From Ruminococcaceae bacterium UBA6857 (lineage in GTDB: Bacteria; Bacillota; Clostridia; Oscillospirales; Acutalibacteraceae), in the NCBI GenBank assembly GCA_002451715.1, contig DKDD01000212.1, forward strand, positions 1 through 6,015: a stretch of 6,015 bases of DNA, written 5' to 3'. Positions 1 through 5,878 of this stretch are shown here, in pieces. The notes under the pieces were generated by a model. It was not told where the DNA came from. It searched no databases and worked only from the letters and a program-made list of their open reading frames with translations. The translations under genes and the position numbers were made by a program. How positions within the stretch are numbered: the stretch's first letter is position 1; every line of letters starts with the position of its first letter.

Positions 1-24
1 ATATCCATTTAACTAAGGAGGCAA
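1..24. repeat. 24-bp direct repeat, copy 1
   Basis: These 24 bases are identical to 167-190. The repeat carries an AAGGAGG core (15-21) that looks like a ribosome binding site, but no start codon or reading frame follows it. In this copy CCATTTA (5-11) can pair with TAAATGG (52-58), and AAGGA (15-19) with TCCTT (42-46), so the first 58 bases could form a long imperfect stem-loop. The repeat begins at the first base of the window, so the array may continue to the left. Confidence 0.85.
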
Positions 25-64
25 CTATTTAATTTTTATCGTCCTTGTAGGTAAATGGGGTTTA

Positions 65-114
65 TTATTACGAGCTTTGCGAGTAACAAGGTTCTTAGGC
101 AAAGCCTAAGGTTC
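65..114. repeat. 50-bp tandem hairpin repeat, unit 1
   Basis: First of two directly abutting 50-bp units. It contains two hairpins. The first (68-86) reads TTAC-GA-GC-TTT-GC-GA-GTAA, with a GA/GA mismatch between paired ends. The second (94-110) is a perfect 7-bp stem, CTTAGGC / GCCTAAG, with an AAA loop. No reading frame runs through it. It belongs to an intergenic repeat array lying downstream of the pnuC stop codon. Confidence 0.85.
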
Positions 115-164
115 TTATTACGACCAAAGCGAGTAACAAGGTTCTCAAGCGTAGCTTGAGGTTC
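115..164. repeat. 50-bp tandem hairpin repeat, unit 2
   Basis: Second 50-bp unit, in phase with unit 1. The framework bases (TTATTACGA, AGCGAGTAACAAGGTTCT-like, GAGGTTC-like) are largely shared, while the arms of the second hairpin are changed on both sides. Here it is CTCAAGC / GCTTGAG (144-160) with a GTA loop, against CTTAGGC / GCCTAAG in unit 1. The sequence differs but the 7-bp pairing is intact. The first hairpin (118-136) keeps its outer TTAC/GTAA pairs and the GA/GA mismatch, but one inner pair is lost. Confidence 0.85.
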
Positions 165-166
165 TT

Positions 167-190
167 ATATCCATTTAACTAAGGAGGCAA
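167..190. repeat. 24-bp direct repeat, copy 2
   Basis: Exact second copy of the repeat at 1-24, abutting the end of the 50-bp tandem array. Past the repeat the two copies diverge. In this copy TAAGGAG-CAA (180-190, one bulged G) can pair with TTGCTCCTTA (199-208) across an 8-nt loop. On the minus strand this hairpin lies about 25 bases past the pnuC stop codon. No clear run of T follows it, so it is at best a weak terminator. Confidence 0.85.
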
Positions 191-232
191 GTATTAAATT
201 GCTCCTTATTTTACCACCTGTTTTATATTCTG

Positions 233-937
233 TCAAGCGTTTTGCCCGCTCTGTCGTTTTCTCATTTTCGACCAATTCACAAAGCCGTAGATATCGTTGA
301 CAAGAAAAACCGAAAAGCAAATTATAACCGAAACATAAGAAATATCGCTGAGCGAGGCAAGAATCCAAAGAATAATCAAAACAACATCGTTCGCCGCATA
401 GGCAAGCGCAAAAAAGCGGCTTCTTCTGAATGTGAGATATACCGCAAGAAAGCTTGTCGTTACCGAAACGGTACTCCAAAAAAGGTTTGCGGTTTTGAAA
501 GCTCTGAGCACAAAGAAGAATCCCGCCGTTACCGCAAATGTGAGGGCAAACATAAAAACCGTTTCGCGCTTTGAAATCCGGTTGACTTTGACTTCGTTTT
601 TTCCTTCGGCAGCCGGATTGCGAAGCCACGAAACAAGGGCAAGAACCGCCATCGGCATAGTCATGCCGAGATAGGTTATCATCTCGCCGTAATATGAAAA
701 CGAAAAGGAAATTATGCCGTAAAGGACACTGAAAATAACCATAAGTACCTGACCGAACGGGTTGCCTTTGGCGTTGAAAATGAGCGACGTTACACCGATT
801 AAAGACGCGGCAAGCGTCAGAAAATTCTCTCCGTCAAAAACAAAGAACGACGAGAGAATAAAAACAACCGAAACGCCCCAAAGAATAAGCTCTCCTTTTG
901 AAAAATATATGACCGCCTTTTTAATTGCTTTTTTCAT
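233..937 (-). CDS. pnuC: PnuC-type nicotinamide riboside transporter
   Basis: Predicted inner-membrane transporter of the PnuC family, which brings in nicotinamide riboside by facilitated diffusion to feed NAD synthesis; intracellular phosphorylation traps the substrate. The 234-aa protein matches the family's usual length (about 220-240) and is almost all hydrophobic segments. Family-like features are FGQVLMVIFSVLYGIISFSF (61-80), NLFWSTVSVTTSFLAVYL (151-168), YAANDVVLIILW (180-191) and NDIYGFVNW (214-222), with a basic loop at 112-125 between the halves. I chose ATG 937 because GGAGG (plus 945-949) sits 7 nt before it; the in-frame ATG at 1045 would translate the structured leader. It stands alone, divergent from the MATE gene. 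PnuC relatives carry thiamine, riboflavin or deoxynucleosides (PnuT, PnuX, PnuN), and sequence alone does not fully settle the substrate. I see no TPP or FMN riboswitch upstream, which mildly favours the nicotinamide riboside assignment. Confidence 0.88.
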   Translation of the reverse strand: MKKAIKKAVIYFSKGELILWGVSVVFILSSFFVFDGENFLTLAASLIGVTSLIFNAKGNPFGQVLMVIFSVLYGIISFSFSYYGEMITYLGMTMPMAVLALVSWLRNPAAEGKNEVKVNRISKRETVFMFALTFAVTAGFFFVLRAFKTANLFWSTVSVTTSFLAVYLTFRRSRFFALAYAANDVVLIILWILASLSDISYVSVIICFSVFLVNDIYGFVNWSKMRKRQSGQNA

Positions 938-1083
938 TTTGTATCCTCCGGCAAAAAAATAAGCACCCGAAAACACATCTTCCGCGCAGCCTTGCGGCTG
1001 ACGATGACCTAACGATGTGTCCACGAATGCGAAAAAGCTTTGCATTTCTTTCTACCCGGTGGCAGAAAATCAAATTTAAAATT
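938..1083 (-). promoter_or_regulatory. Structured 5' leader of pnuC, candidate riboswitch
   Basis: The predicted transcript start (about 1083) leaves a leader of roughly 145 nt. Reading the minus strand 5' to 3', one stem-loop is closed by CCAC/GTGG (1059-1062 with 1021-1024), with an inner AATGC/GCATT stem (1042-1046 with 1026-1030). It abuts a second domain closed by ACACATC/GATGTGT (1014-1020 with 973-979), which encloses a CAGCC-GCAA-GGCTG hairpin (987-1000) with a GNRA loop. A T7 run (953-959) and the GGAGG site follow. CCACCGG (1056-1062) could pair 6 of 7 with CCGGAGG (945-951), covering the ribosome binding site. An alternative hairpin, TTTCT/AGAAA (1064-1068 with 1049-1053), competes with the first stem. 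This suggests translational control. I do not recognise a known class; NAD+-II is the obvious one to test because it is associated with pnuC. Confidence 0.45.
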
Positions 1084-1089
1084 TTCAAC

Positions 1090-1118
1090 ATTCTATCACG
1101 AAAATGTGCAAAAGTCAA
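1090..1118 (-). promoter_or_regulatory. Sigma-A-type promoter of pnuC
   Basis: On the minus strand TTGACT (plus 1113-1118) and TAGAAT (plus 1090-1095) are separated by exactly 17 bases, each one base off the consensus hexamer. It points at pnuC and would start transcription near 1083, leaving room for the structured leader. No competing minus-strand promoter of this quality is seen between it and the gene. Confidence 0.65.
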
Positions 1119-1201
1119 GATTACCGACAGCGAAAGGTATTTTTGTACAAATAGCTGTGCTCTTTTGTGTTCAATTTCTACAAAAAAGTTTCAAAAGTCA
1201 G

Positions 1202-1230
1202 TGGAAATAAACGCATACAAATGTTATAAT
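1202..1230 (+). promoter_or_regulatory. Extended -10 promoter of the MATE gene
   Basis: A perfect TATAAT (1225-1230) is preceded by TG at the extended -10 position (TGTTATAAT, 1222-1230). A weak -35, TGGAAA (1202-1207), stands 17 bases upstream and matches consensus at four of six bases. Transcription would begin near 1237, about 70 nt ahead of the MATE start codon. This promoter and the pnuC promoter fire outward from the same intergenic region. Confidence 0.62.
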
Positions 1231-1252
1231 ATATCGCTACTTGTTTATCACA

Positions 1253-1265
1253 GTCGATTATCGAC
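1253..1265. promoter_or_regulatory. Perfect palindrome, candidate operator for the MATE gene
   Basis: GTCGATTATCGAC is a perfect 5-bp inverted repeat around TTA, about 16 bases downstream of the predicted MATE transcript start. A site there could block transcription when bound by a dimeric repressor such as a MarR or TetR member, which often control drug efflux pumps. No regulator gene is in the window, so the role is inferred from position and symmetry only. The stem is too short and lacks a T run to act as a terminator. Confidence 0.3.
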
Positions 1266-1305
1266 ATTTGAAATTGTAACATTCTGATTTTCGGAGGATT
1301 TTTAA

Positions 1306-2712
1306 ATGCAAAAAGAAAACAAAATGGGTGTAATGCCGATCGGTCGGCTCATTCTTTCAATGTCTGTTCCGATGATGCTTTCAATGCTTGTTCAGGCTCT
1401 TTATAATATTGTTGACAGCATGTGGGTTTCGCGCGTTTGCGAAGACGCACTTACCGCCGTTTCGCTTGCCTTTCCGGTTCAAAACCTTATGATCGGCGTT
1501 GCAACGGGAACGGGAGTCGGCGTCAACGCTTTGCTTTCAAGAAGTCTCGGCGCAAAAGATTATGAAAGAGCGAACAAAATTGCTTCAAACGGTGTTTTTC
1601 TTGCAATCATAAGCGGAATCGTCTTTTTCTTCCTTGGCATTTTTGCAACTCCGCTGTTTTTTAAAACACAAATTGAAGCCGATTCACCGATTTTCACTTA
1701 CGGTGTTGACTATCTTTCAATTTGTTGCGCGCTTTCGTTCGGTGTATTCGGTCAAATCATGGTTGAAAGACTTATGCAGTCGACGGGAAGAACCGTTCTT
1801 TCAATGATTACTCAGCTCATCGGCGCGGCAATCAACATGATTTTTGACCCGCTTCTCATTCTCGGAATCGGACCGTTTCCTCGCCTTGAAGCAAAGGGTG
1901 CCGCAATTGCAACCGTTATGGGACAGATTATCGCTTTCATCGTTGCAATCATTCTCAACCACAAGTTCAACAAAGAAGTCCGCGTAAAACTTCGCGGATT
2001 CAGACCAAGCGGGAAAATTATCGGAGACATTTATAAAATCGGCGTTCCGTCAATCATCATGGTTGCAATCGGTTCCGTCATGACATACGCCGTCAACAAA
2101 ATTCTTCTTTCGTTCACAAAAACCGCCGCAACCGTTTTCGGCGTATACTTCAAGCTCCAGTCATTCGTATTCATGCCCGTTTTCGGAATGAACAACGGAA
2201 CTATTCCGATCATTGCGTTCAACTATGGCGCCGGCAACAGAAAGCGCATGACAAAAACCGTTCGTTTCAGCATGGTTCTTGCCTGCTCGATCATGGCGGT
2301 CGGAACGGCGCTCATGTGGCTTTTCCCCGGAACAATGCTCAAAATTTTCGACGCTTCGGACAACATGCTTTCAATCGGTATTCCGGCACTTCGAATAATC
2401 AGCCTTTCGTTTGTTGTTGCGGGATTCAACATTGCAATGGGGTCGGTTTTCCAAGCTGTAGGCAAAAGCTATTTTTCAATGATCGTTTCGTTCACACGTC
2501 AGCTTGTTGTTCTTGTTCCGGTTGCATATTTCCTTTCAAAAACCGGTGTGCTTGAAAACGTTTGGTGGGCATTCCCGATTGCGGAAATCTTTTCGCTCAT
2601 CGTCACGGTTTTGTCATACTCCTATGTATACAAAAAAATCATCGTTCATGTCGGCGAAGAAAAGCCAAATGAAAACGATACCGCTGATGGATCCGATGCT
2701 TTAAACGCGTAA
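1306..2712 (+). CDS. MATE-family multidrug/cation efflux pump
   Basis: Predicted 12-helix inner-membrane antiporter of the MATE family, exporting drugs or other organic cations in exchange for Na+ or H+. At 468 aa it has the normal family length, and two homologous MatE halves are visible (about 15-175 and 240-405). Typical landmarks are the N-terminal P-I-G-R-L-I-L-S-M-S-V-P-M-M stretch (11-24), ALYNIVDSMWVSR (31-43), the NMIFDPLLILG segment (177-187) followed by GAAIATVMGQ (198-207), and in the second half PIIAFNYGAGNRKRM (301-315). The final 20 or so residues form a hydrophilic acidic tail. GGAGG (1293-1297) lies 8 nt before ATG 1306. It is monocistronic, divergent from pnuC and convergent with the MFS gene. 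It resembles the Firmicute DinF/MepA-like branch more than a flippase, but the substrate cannot be assigned. Confidence 0.93.
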   Translation: MQKENKMGVMPIGRLILSMSVPMMLSMLVQALYNIVDSMWVSRVCEDALTAVSLAFPVQNLMIGVATGTGVGVNALLSRSLGAKDYERANKIASNGVFLAIISGIVFFFLGIFATPLFFKTQIEADSPIFTYGVDYLSICCALSFGVFGQIMVERLMQSTGRTVLSMITQLIGAAINMIFDPLLILGIGPFPRLEAKGAAIATVMGQIIAFIVAIILNHKFNKEVRVKLRGFRPSGKIIGDIYKIGVPSIIMVAIGSVMTYAVNKILLSFTKTAATVFGVYFKLQSFVFMPVFGMNNGTIPIIAFNYGAGNRKRMTKTVRFSMVLACSIMAVGTALMWLFPGTMLKIFDASDNMLSIGIPALRIISLSFVVAGFNIAMGSVFQAVGKSYFSMIVSFTRQLVVLVPVAYFLSKTGVLENVWWAFPIAEIFSLIVTVLSYSYVYKKIIVHVGEEKPNENDTADGSDALNA

Positions 2713-2742
2713 AGCATTTTCGGTCTCAATAAAACAAAATTA

Positions 2743-2782
2743 AACGGCTGCCGCAAAGGTTAAACCCGACGCGGCAGCCGTT
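2743..2782. terminator. Bidirectional terminator between convergent MATE and MFS genes
   Basis: A perfect 12-bp stem, AACGGCTGCCGC (2743-2754) and GCGGCAGCCGTT (2771-2782), encloses a 16-nt loop that itself holds a small GGT/ACC pairing (2758-2766). It lies 30 bases after the MATE stop and 27 bases after the MFS stop. The minus-strand side is followed by a T-rich tract (TTTAATTTTGTTTTATT, 2742 downward), which suits the MFS transcript. The plus-strand side has only an AT-rich tract with a T6 run further on, so termination of the MATE transcript may be less efficient. Confidence 0.85.
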
Positions 2783-2809
2783 ATTAATTATGCTTATTTT
2801 TTCTTTTGC

Positions 2810-4147
2810 TTATTTTTCTTCGGTCAATCTCTTCTTGTGGTATTTTGCGGCGAAGATTGCCGGAACAACCGTGAGAAGAATTACAACCGCACCGACAAAG
2901 AAAATGTTGCCGTTCGGAATGTACTGAGTCTGTCCGCTTGCGGCATCGACAAAGGTTTCGCCGCTTGTTTTGACAACGGCTTCGCCGATGAGTGAACCGC
3001 CGATCATCGGAATGAGAACAAAGAAGAGAATCCAAATTCCCTCAAACTGTCCCTTACTGTCTTTCGGATAAAGCTGCTTTGTCCAAACCTTTGTAACCTG
3101 CAAAATTGCAACATAACCGACGCCGACAAGGAAAATTCCGAGCCAAATGCGAAGATTAAAAATGTTTTCGGTGTTGACATCCGCCGCTTTTATCGGAGCG
3201 ATTACAAGAAGGCCGATGATGTTGATGATGATTGCAAAGAAAGTGATCGGAATGTTTTTATTCTTGTTGATGAGAATCGAAATCGGAATTGCTGTGAGCA
3301 TTGCAAGAACAAGCGGAACGGCTTCGATGATTCCCATCATGTCGGCGGTATAGCCGAGATAGTGAATGATGTAGTTGCCCATGTAAGCAAAGTAAACGTT
3401 GAATCCGATGAAGAAAACGGAAACCATAATGTTTACCCAAACAAGTTCTTTGAGCTTGAAGAACTCTTTGAAATTGAAAACGCTCAAAAACTGCTTTGTG
3501 AACGAGCCGCGAACGGAAGGTTCAACGTCGTCGCCCTTTCCGAGCGAGAAAAGCGAAATGATTCCGAAAACGATTACAAAGACGCCCATAACAACAAAAA
3601 GACGCATGTAGTTGTCATTTTCACCGACAAGAAGTCCGCCGATAACCGTTCCGAGAATCGTTCCGAGAACAGGCTGAGTTGCAAGCGCCGCGCCGATTTG
3701 ACCGCGGTTTTTGTCTGTCATAATGTCGTTTGTCCATGTGTTGAACCCGGCATCGTTACCCATTGAGCCAAAGAAGCTCATGATTGTGTCTGCGGCAACA
3801 ACGGCAATTGCAGCAAGAAGATAATGGCTCTTGCTGATGAACTCCGTCATACCAAACGCAATTGTGAATATACCCCAAAGGATATAGCCGATCGAGATGA
3901 ACATTCTGCGCTTTCCGGTTCTGTCTGCCCAAGTTCCGAAAAAGAACGTTGCAAACGTTGTTGCGGCTGCGCTGCAAATGAGCATACCCGTGATGATTGA
4001 CGGGTCTTTCGCAATTTTTGAATAAACAAAGGTGTTAAACCACTGGTTTTCCATGTTCCAGCAAATCTGACCCGCAAGGCCGAGTCCCCAAACAAGCAAC
4101 CACATTTTAAAACCGGTGGTCTTTTTTTGAAGTTTTGATTTCGTCAT
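2810..4147 (-). CDS. MFS transporter, substrate unknown, last gene of redox cluster
   Basis: Predicted 12-helix inner-membrane secondary transporter of the major facilitator superfamily, 445 aa. The clearest signature is the MFS loop 2-3 motif A, GTWADRTGKRR (71-81). Other notable stretches are WNMENQWFNTFVY (30-42) in the first helix region, TNDIMTDKNRGQIGA (139-153) after helix 4, and YPKDSKGQFEGIW (360-372) near helix 10, which recalls the cation-coupled sugar (GPH-like) branch. A charged central loop lies at about 203-235. Start ATG 4147 is supported by AAGGAG (plus 4156-4161) 8 nt upstream. It follows the DUF1667 gene after a 99-bp gap holding a long hairpin. Its position suggests import of the substrate of the upstream dehydrogenase, perhaps glycerol 3-phosphate or a glyceride or sugar-alcohol derivative. 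That is inference: it is not a recognisable GlpT, and GlpF-type channels are unrelated. Confidence 0.85.
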   Translation of the reverse strand: MTKSKLQKKTTGFKMWLLVWGLGLAGQICWNMENQWFNTFVYSKIAKDPSIITGMLICSAAATTFATFFFGTWADRTGKRRMFISIGYILWGIFTIAFGMTEFISKSHYLLAAIAVVAADTIMSFFGSMGNDAGFNTWTNDIMTDKNRGQIGAALATQPVLGTILGTVIGGLLVGENDNYMRLFVVMGVFVIVFGIISLFSLGKGDDVEPSVRGSFTKQFLSVFNFKEFFKLKELVWVNIMVSVFFIGFNVYFAYMGNYIIHYLGYTADMMGIIEAVPLVLAMLTAIPISILINKNKNIPITFFAIIINIIGLLVIAPIKAADVNTENIFNLRIWLGIFLVGVGYVAILQVTKVWTKQLYPKDSKGQFEGIWILFFVLIPMIGGSLIGEAVVKTSGETFVDAASGQTQYIPNGNIFFVGAVVILLTVVPAIFAAKYHKKRLTEEK

Positions 4148-4177
4148 TGTATTTTCTCCTTATAAGAACAAAGGGTA

Positions 4178-4242
4178 TGTGCCGATGTATTCGAATGCAG
4201 AAAGCGTTTTGCTTTTTGTTCTGCGCTGAATACAGCGGCACA
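4178..4242 (-). other. Long intercistronic hairpin between DUF1667 and MFS genes
   Basis: Most of the 99-bp gap is one inverted repeat. The outer arms (4178-4192 and 4228-4242) match at 14 of 15 positions (TGTGCCGATGTATTC against GAATACAGCGGCACA). Inside are GCAGAA/TTCTGC (4197-4202 with 4219-4224) and, alternatively or stacked within, AAAGC/GCTTT (4201-4205 with 4211-4215). In minus-strand RNA no T run follows; the next bases lead to AAGGAG and the MFS start. It is therefore probably not a standard terminator. It could be an mRNA stability or processing element that sets different protein levels for the enzyme genes and the transporter, or a partial terminator. Confidence 0.6.
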
Positions 4243-4246
4243 GATT

Positions 4247-4606
4247 TTACATTTCGTTGGTTGCAACAATATCAACGCCCGTGTCGCAAACATTACTGAT
4301 GAGTACTTCGCCGATTTTTATCGGTGCGTCAACAACTTCGTTGTTGATTGCCTGCATACATTCAAACATTTTTCCTTTAGGAATCGGAGCGGAAGTTTTG
4401 ACGGGTACAACGGGGTGGTTTCCACCGTTGACTTTTATTGTTGAAGTGAGCATACGAACGGGGTTCGTACATTCGTCTCTTGCATATTTATCTCCGCGCT
4501 TGCAGGTGTTGCCGGAAACGGACAAAACTTCCTTTCCGTCTTCGGAAAGTTCAACCGAAAGCGAACAGCCGATCGGGCAGGATACGCAAACAAGTTCTCT
4601 TTTCAT
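4247..4606 (-). CDS. DUF1667 (COG3862) cysteine-rich redox protein
   Basis: Small cytoplasmic protein, 119 aa, of the DUF1667 family. Family members are almost always encoded beside a GlpA-like dehydrogenase and an FAD oxidoreductase, and are taken to be an accessory or iron-sulfur subunit. The cysteines are at 7, 10, 14 (CVSCPIGC), 35 (GNTC) and 46 (RDEC), and another two lie further on. The C-x2-C-x3-C cluster plus C35/C46 looks like a metal or Fe-S site. The C-terminal half (about 48-119) is a conserved small domain with V-R-M-L-T-S-T-I-K-V and VVPVKTSAPIPKG. I chose ATG 4606 because GGAGGTG (plus 4614-4620) precedes it; an in-frame ATG at 4633 would lie inside the upstream gene and beyond that site. 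The gap to the upstream stop is 4 nt, implying translational coupling. The biochemical role is not established by anything visible here. Confidence 0.9.
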   Translation of the reverse strand: MKRELVCVSCPIGCSLSVELSEDGKEVLSVSGNTCKRGDKYARDECTNPVRMLTSTIKVNGGNHPVVPVKTSAPIPKGKMFECMQAINNEVVDAPIKIGEVLISNVCDTGVDIVATNEM

Positions 4607-4610
4607 TGTT

Positions 4611-5867
4611 TTACACCTCCGCTGAAACAACAAGCTCTTTCTTTGAAAGCGAACGGATGTCGTCCTTTTTGATTACGACATATTCCATTTCGCCAGGGCA
4701 AAGTTTGGGCTTTTTCTTTGAATAAATGACTTTGTCGCCGCTCTTAACGGTGATTTTCGCGTTTCTGTATACATCGCGAACTCTGAAATAAAGCTTTACA
4801 TCGTCCTCCGTGTCAAGGTTAATGTTTTGCGGAACAACATAGCGAACACCGTTGCCTGCCTTTGTTTCGGCATATTTGAACGAACGGCGGCGATTTTTGG
4901 AAAGTATGTACTTTGCCGCACCTTCGCCGGCAAGCTGGCTTTCAAGCGTAACATAGTCAACAAGGTCGTGAACCTGCAAAACGTTTCCGCAGGCAAATAC
5001 GCCGGGACGGGTGGTCTGGCGGTTTTCGTCAACAATGGCGCCGTTAGTCACGGGGTCGATAACGATTCCTGCCATTCTTGTAAGTTCGTTTTCCGGAATA
5101 AGACCGACGGAAAGAAGAAGTGTGTCGCATTCAACAAACTTTTCCGTTCCGGGAATGGGTCTTCTGTTTTCGTCAACCTTTGCGATTGTAACGCCCTCAA
5201 GGCGTTCGATTCCGTGGGTCTTGATAACCGTGCAGGAAAGTTTGAGCGGGATTCCGAGGTCGTCAAGGCACTGAACGATGTTTCTTGTGAGACCGCCCGA
5301 ATACGGCATAAGTTCGCAGACCATTTCAACCTTTGCGCCCTCAAGGGTCATGCGGCGAGCCATGATGAGACCGATGTCGCCCGAACCGAGGATTACAATC
5401 TTTTTGCCGGGCATATAGCCGTCGATGTTGACATATTTCTGTGCCGTACCTGCGGTCATGATTCCCGAAGCACGCGAACCGGGAATGTCAAGCGCACCTC
5501 TCGGTCTTTCGCGGCATCCCATTGCAAGAACAATTGCCGTTGCGGAAATTTCAAGAAGACCGTCGGCTTTGTTTGTTGCAATAACAACGTTTCCGGTTCT
5601 GATTTCGGTAACCATTGTGTCAACCTTAACGTCGATGTCGGTTTCTTTAACTTTTTCAATGAAACGCGCGGCATATTCCGGACCGGAAAGTTCTTCGCCG
5701 AAATAGTGAAGACCGAAGCCGGTGTGAATACACTGCTCAAGGATTCCGCCGAGTGTTTCCGCTCTTTCAAGAATGATGATTTTTTTAACGCCGCATTCCT
5801 TTGCTTTGAGCGCGGCAGCCATTCCGGCGGGGCCTCCGCCGATAACCACAAGATCATATTTAAGCAT
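4611..5867 (-). CDS. NAD(P)/FAD-dependent oxidoreductase, GlpA-associated
   Basis: Cytoplasmic flavoprotein of the two-dinucleotide-domain pyridine nucleotide-disulfide oxidoreductase fold, 418 aa. The FAD site is GGGPAG (10-15) with acidic E34 at the end of the second strand. The NAD(P) site is GSGDIG (161-166), and the second FAD contact is GVFACGNV (289-296). AMGCRERPR (115-123) occupies the usual ATG-type position. It has no C-x4-C redox disulfide near the N-terminus (only C46 in LEQCIHTGFG), so it is not a thioredoxin- or lipoamide-type reductase. The C-terminal 80 residues form an extra small domain. The ATG is preceded by GAGGTG overlapping the stop of the upstream gene. Sitting between a GlpA-like protein and DUF1667, it probably passes electrons between the dehydrogenase flavin and NAD(P) or another carrier, doing the job of GlpB. 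The exact electron acceptor is inferred. Confidence 0.9.
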   Translation of the reverse strand: MLKYDLVVIGGGPAGMAAALKAKECGVKKIIILERAETLGGILEQCIHTGFGLHYFGEELSGPEYAARFIEKVKETDIDVKVDTMVTEIRTGNVVIATNKADGLLEISATAIVLAMGCRERPRGALDIPGSRASGIMTAGTAQKYVNIDGYMPGKKIVILGSGDIGLIMARRMTLEGAKVEMVCELMPYSGGLTRNIVQCLDDLGIPLKLSCTVIKTHGIERLEGVTIAKVDENRRPIPGTEKFVECDTLLLSVGLIPENELTRMAGIVIDPVTNGAIVDENRQTTRPGVFACGNVLQVHDLVDYVTLESQLAGEGAAKYILSKNRRRSFKYAETKAGNGVRYVVPQNINLDTEDDVKLYFRVRDVYRNAKITVKSGDKVIYSKKKPKLCPGEMEYVVIKKDDIRSLSKKELVVSAEV

Positions 5868-5878
5868 TTGTATTCACC

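Noticed and set aside
1..200. CRISPR array
   Set aside because: The units abut without unique spacers, the 24-bp repeat occurs only twice and 166 bp apart, and no cas gene is present.
180..208. Intrinsic terminator of pnuC
   Set aside because: A short hairpin exists, but it has a bulge and no T run after it on the minus strand; I left it as part of the repeat.
242..674. Plus-strand reading frames opposite pnuC
   Set aside because: Lysine/arginine-rich, low-complexity translations antisense to a well-supported membrane protein, without ribosome binding sites.
938..1045. Start of the pnuC gene at ATG 1045, adding 36 residues
   Set aside because: The extra residues are not hydrophobic or family-like and come from the structured leader; GGAGG lies just before ATG 937.
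938..1083. TPP, FMN or cobalamin riboswitch in the pnuC leader
   Set aside because: I could not find the conserved cores (such as CTGAGA with an ACCTGATCTGGATAATGCC-like block for TPP, or the FMN and cobalamin boxes).
1142..1151. TTTGTACAAA palindrome as an operator upstream of the pnuC promoter
   Set aside because: A 10-bp AT-rich palindrome in AT-rich intergenic DNA is not remarkable, and I could not tie it to a known regulator such as NiaR.
925..1287. Plus-strand 120-codon reading frame across the pnuC-MATE intergenic region
   Set aside because: It crosses both promoters and the leader, has no convincing ribosome binding site, and resembles no protein family.
3362..3766. Plus-strand 134-codon reading frame opposite the MFS gene
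   Set aside because: Antisense shadow of the MFS coding sequence, with charged low-complexity content and no ribosome binding site.
4607..4633. Start of the DUF1667 gene at ATG 4633
   Set aside because: It would overlap the upstream gene and lies upstream of the clear GGAGGTG site, which fits ATG 4606. The family begins at the MKRELVC-like residues.
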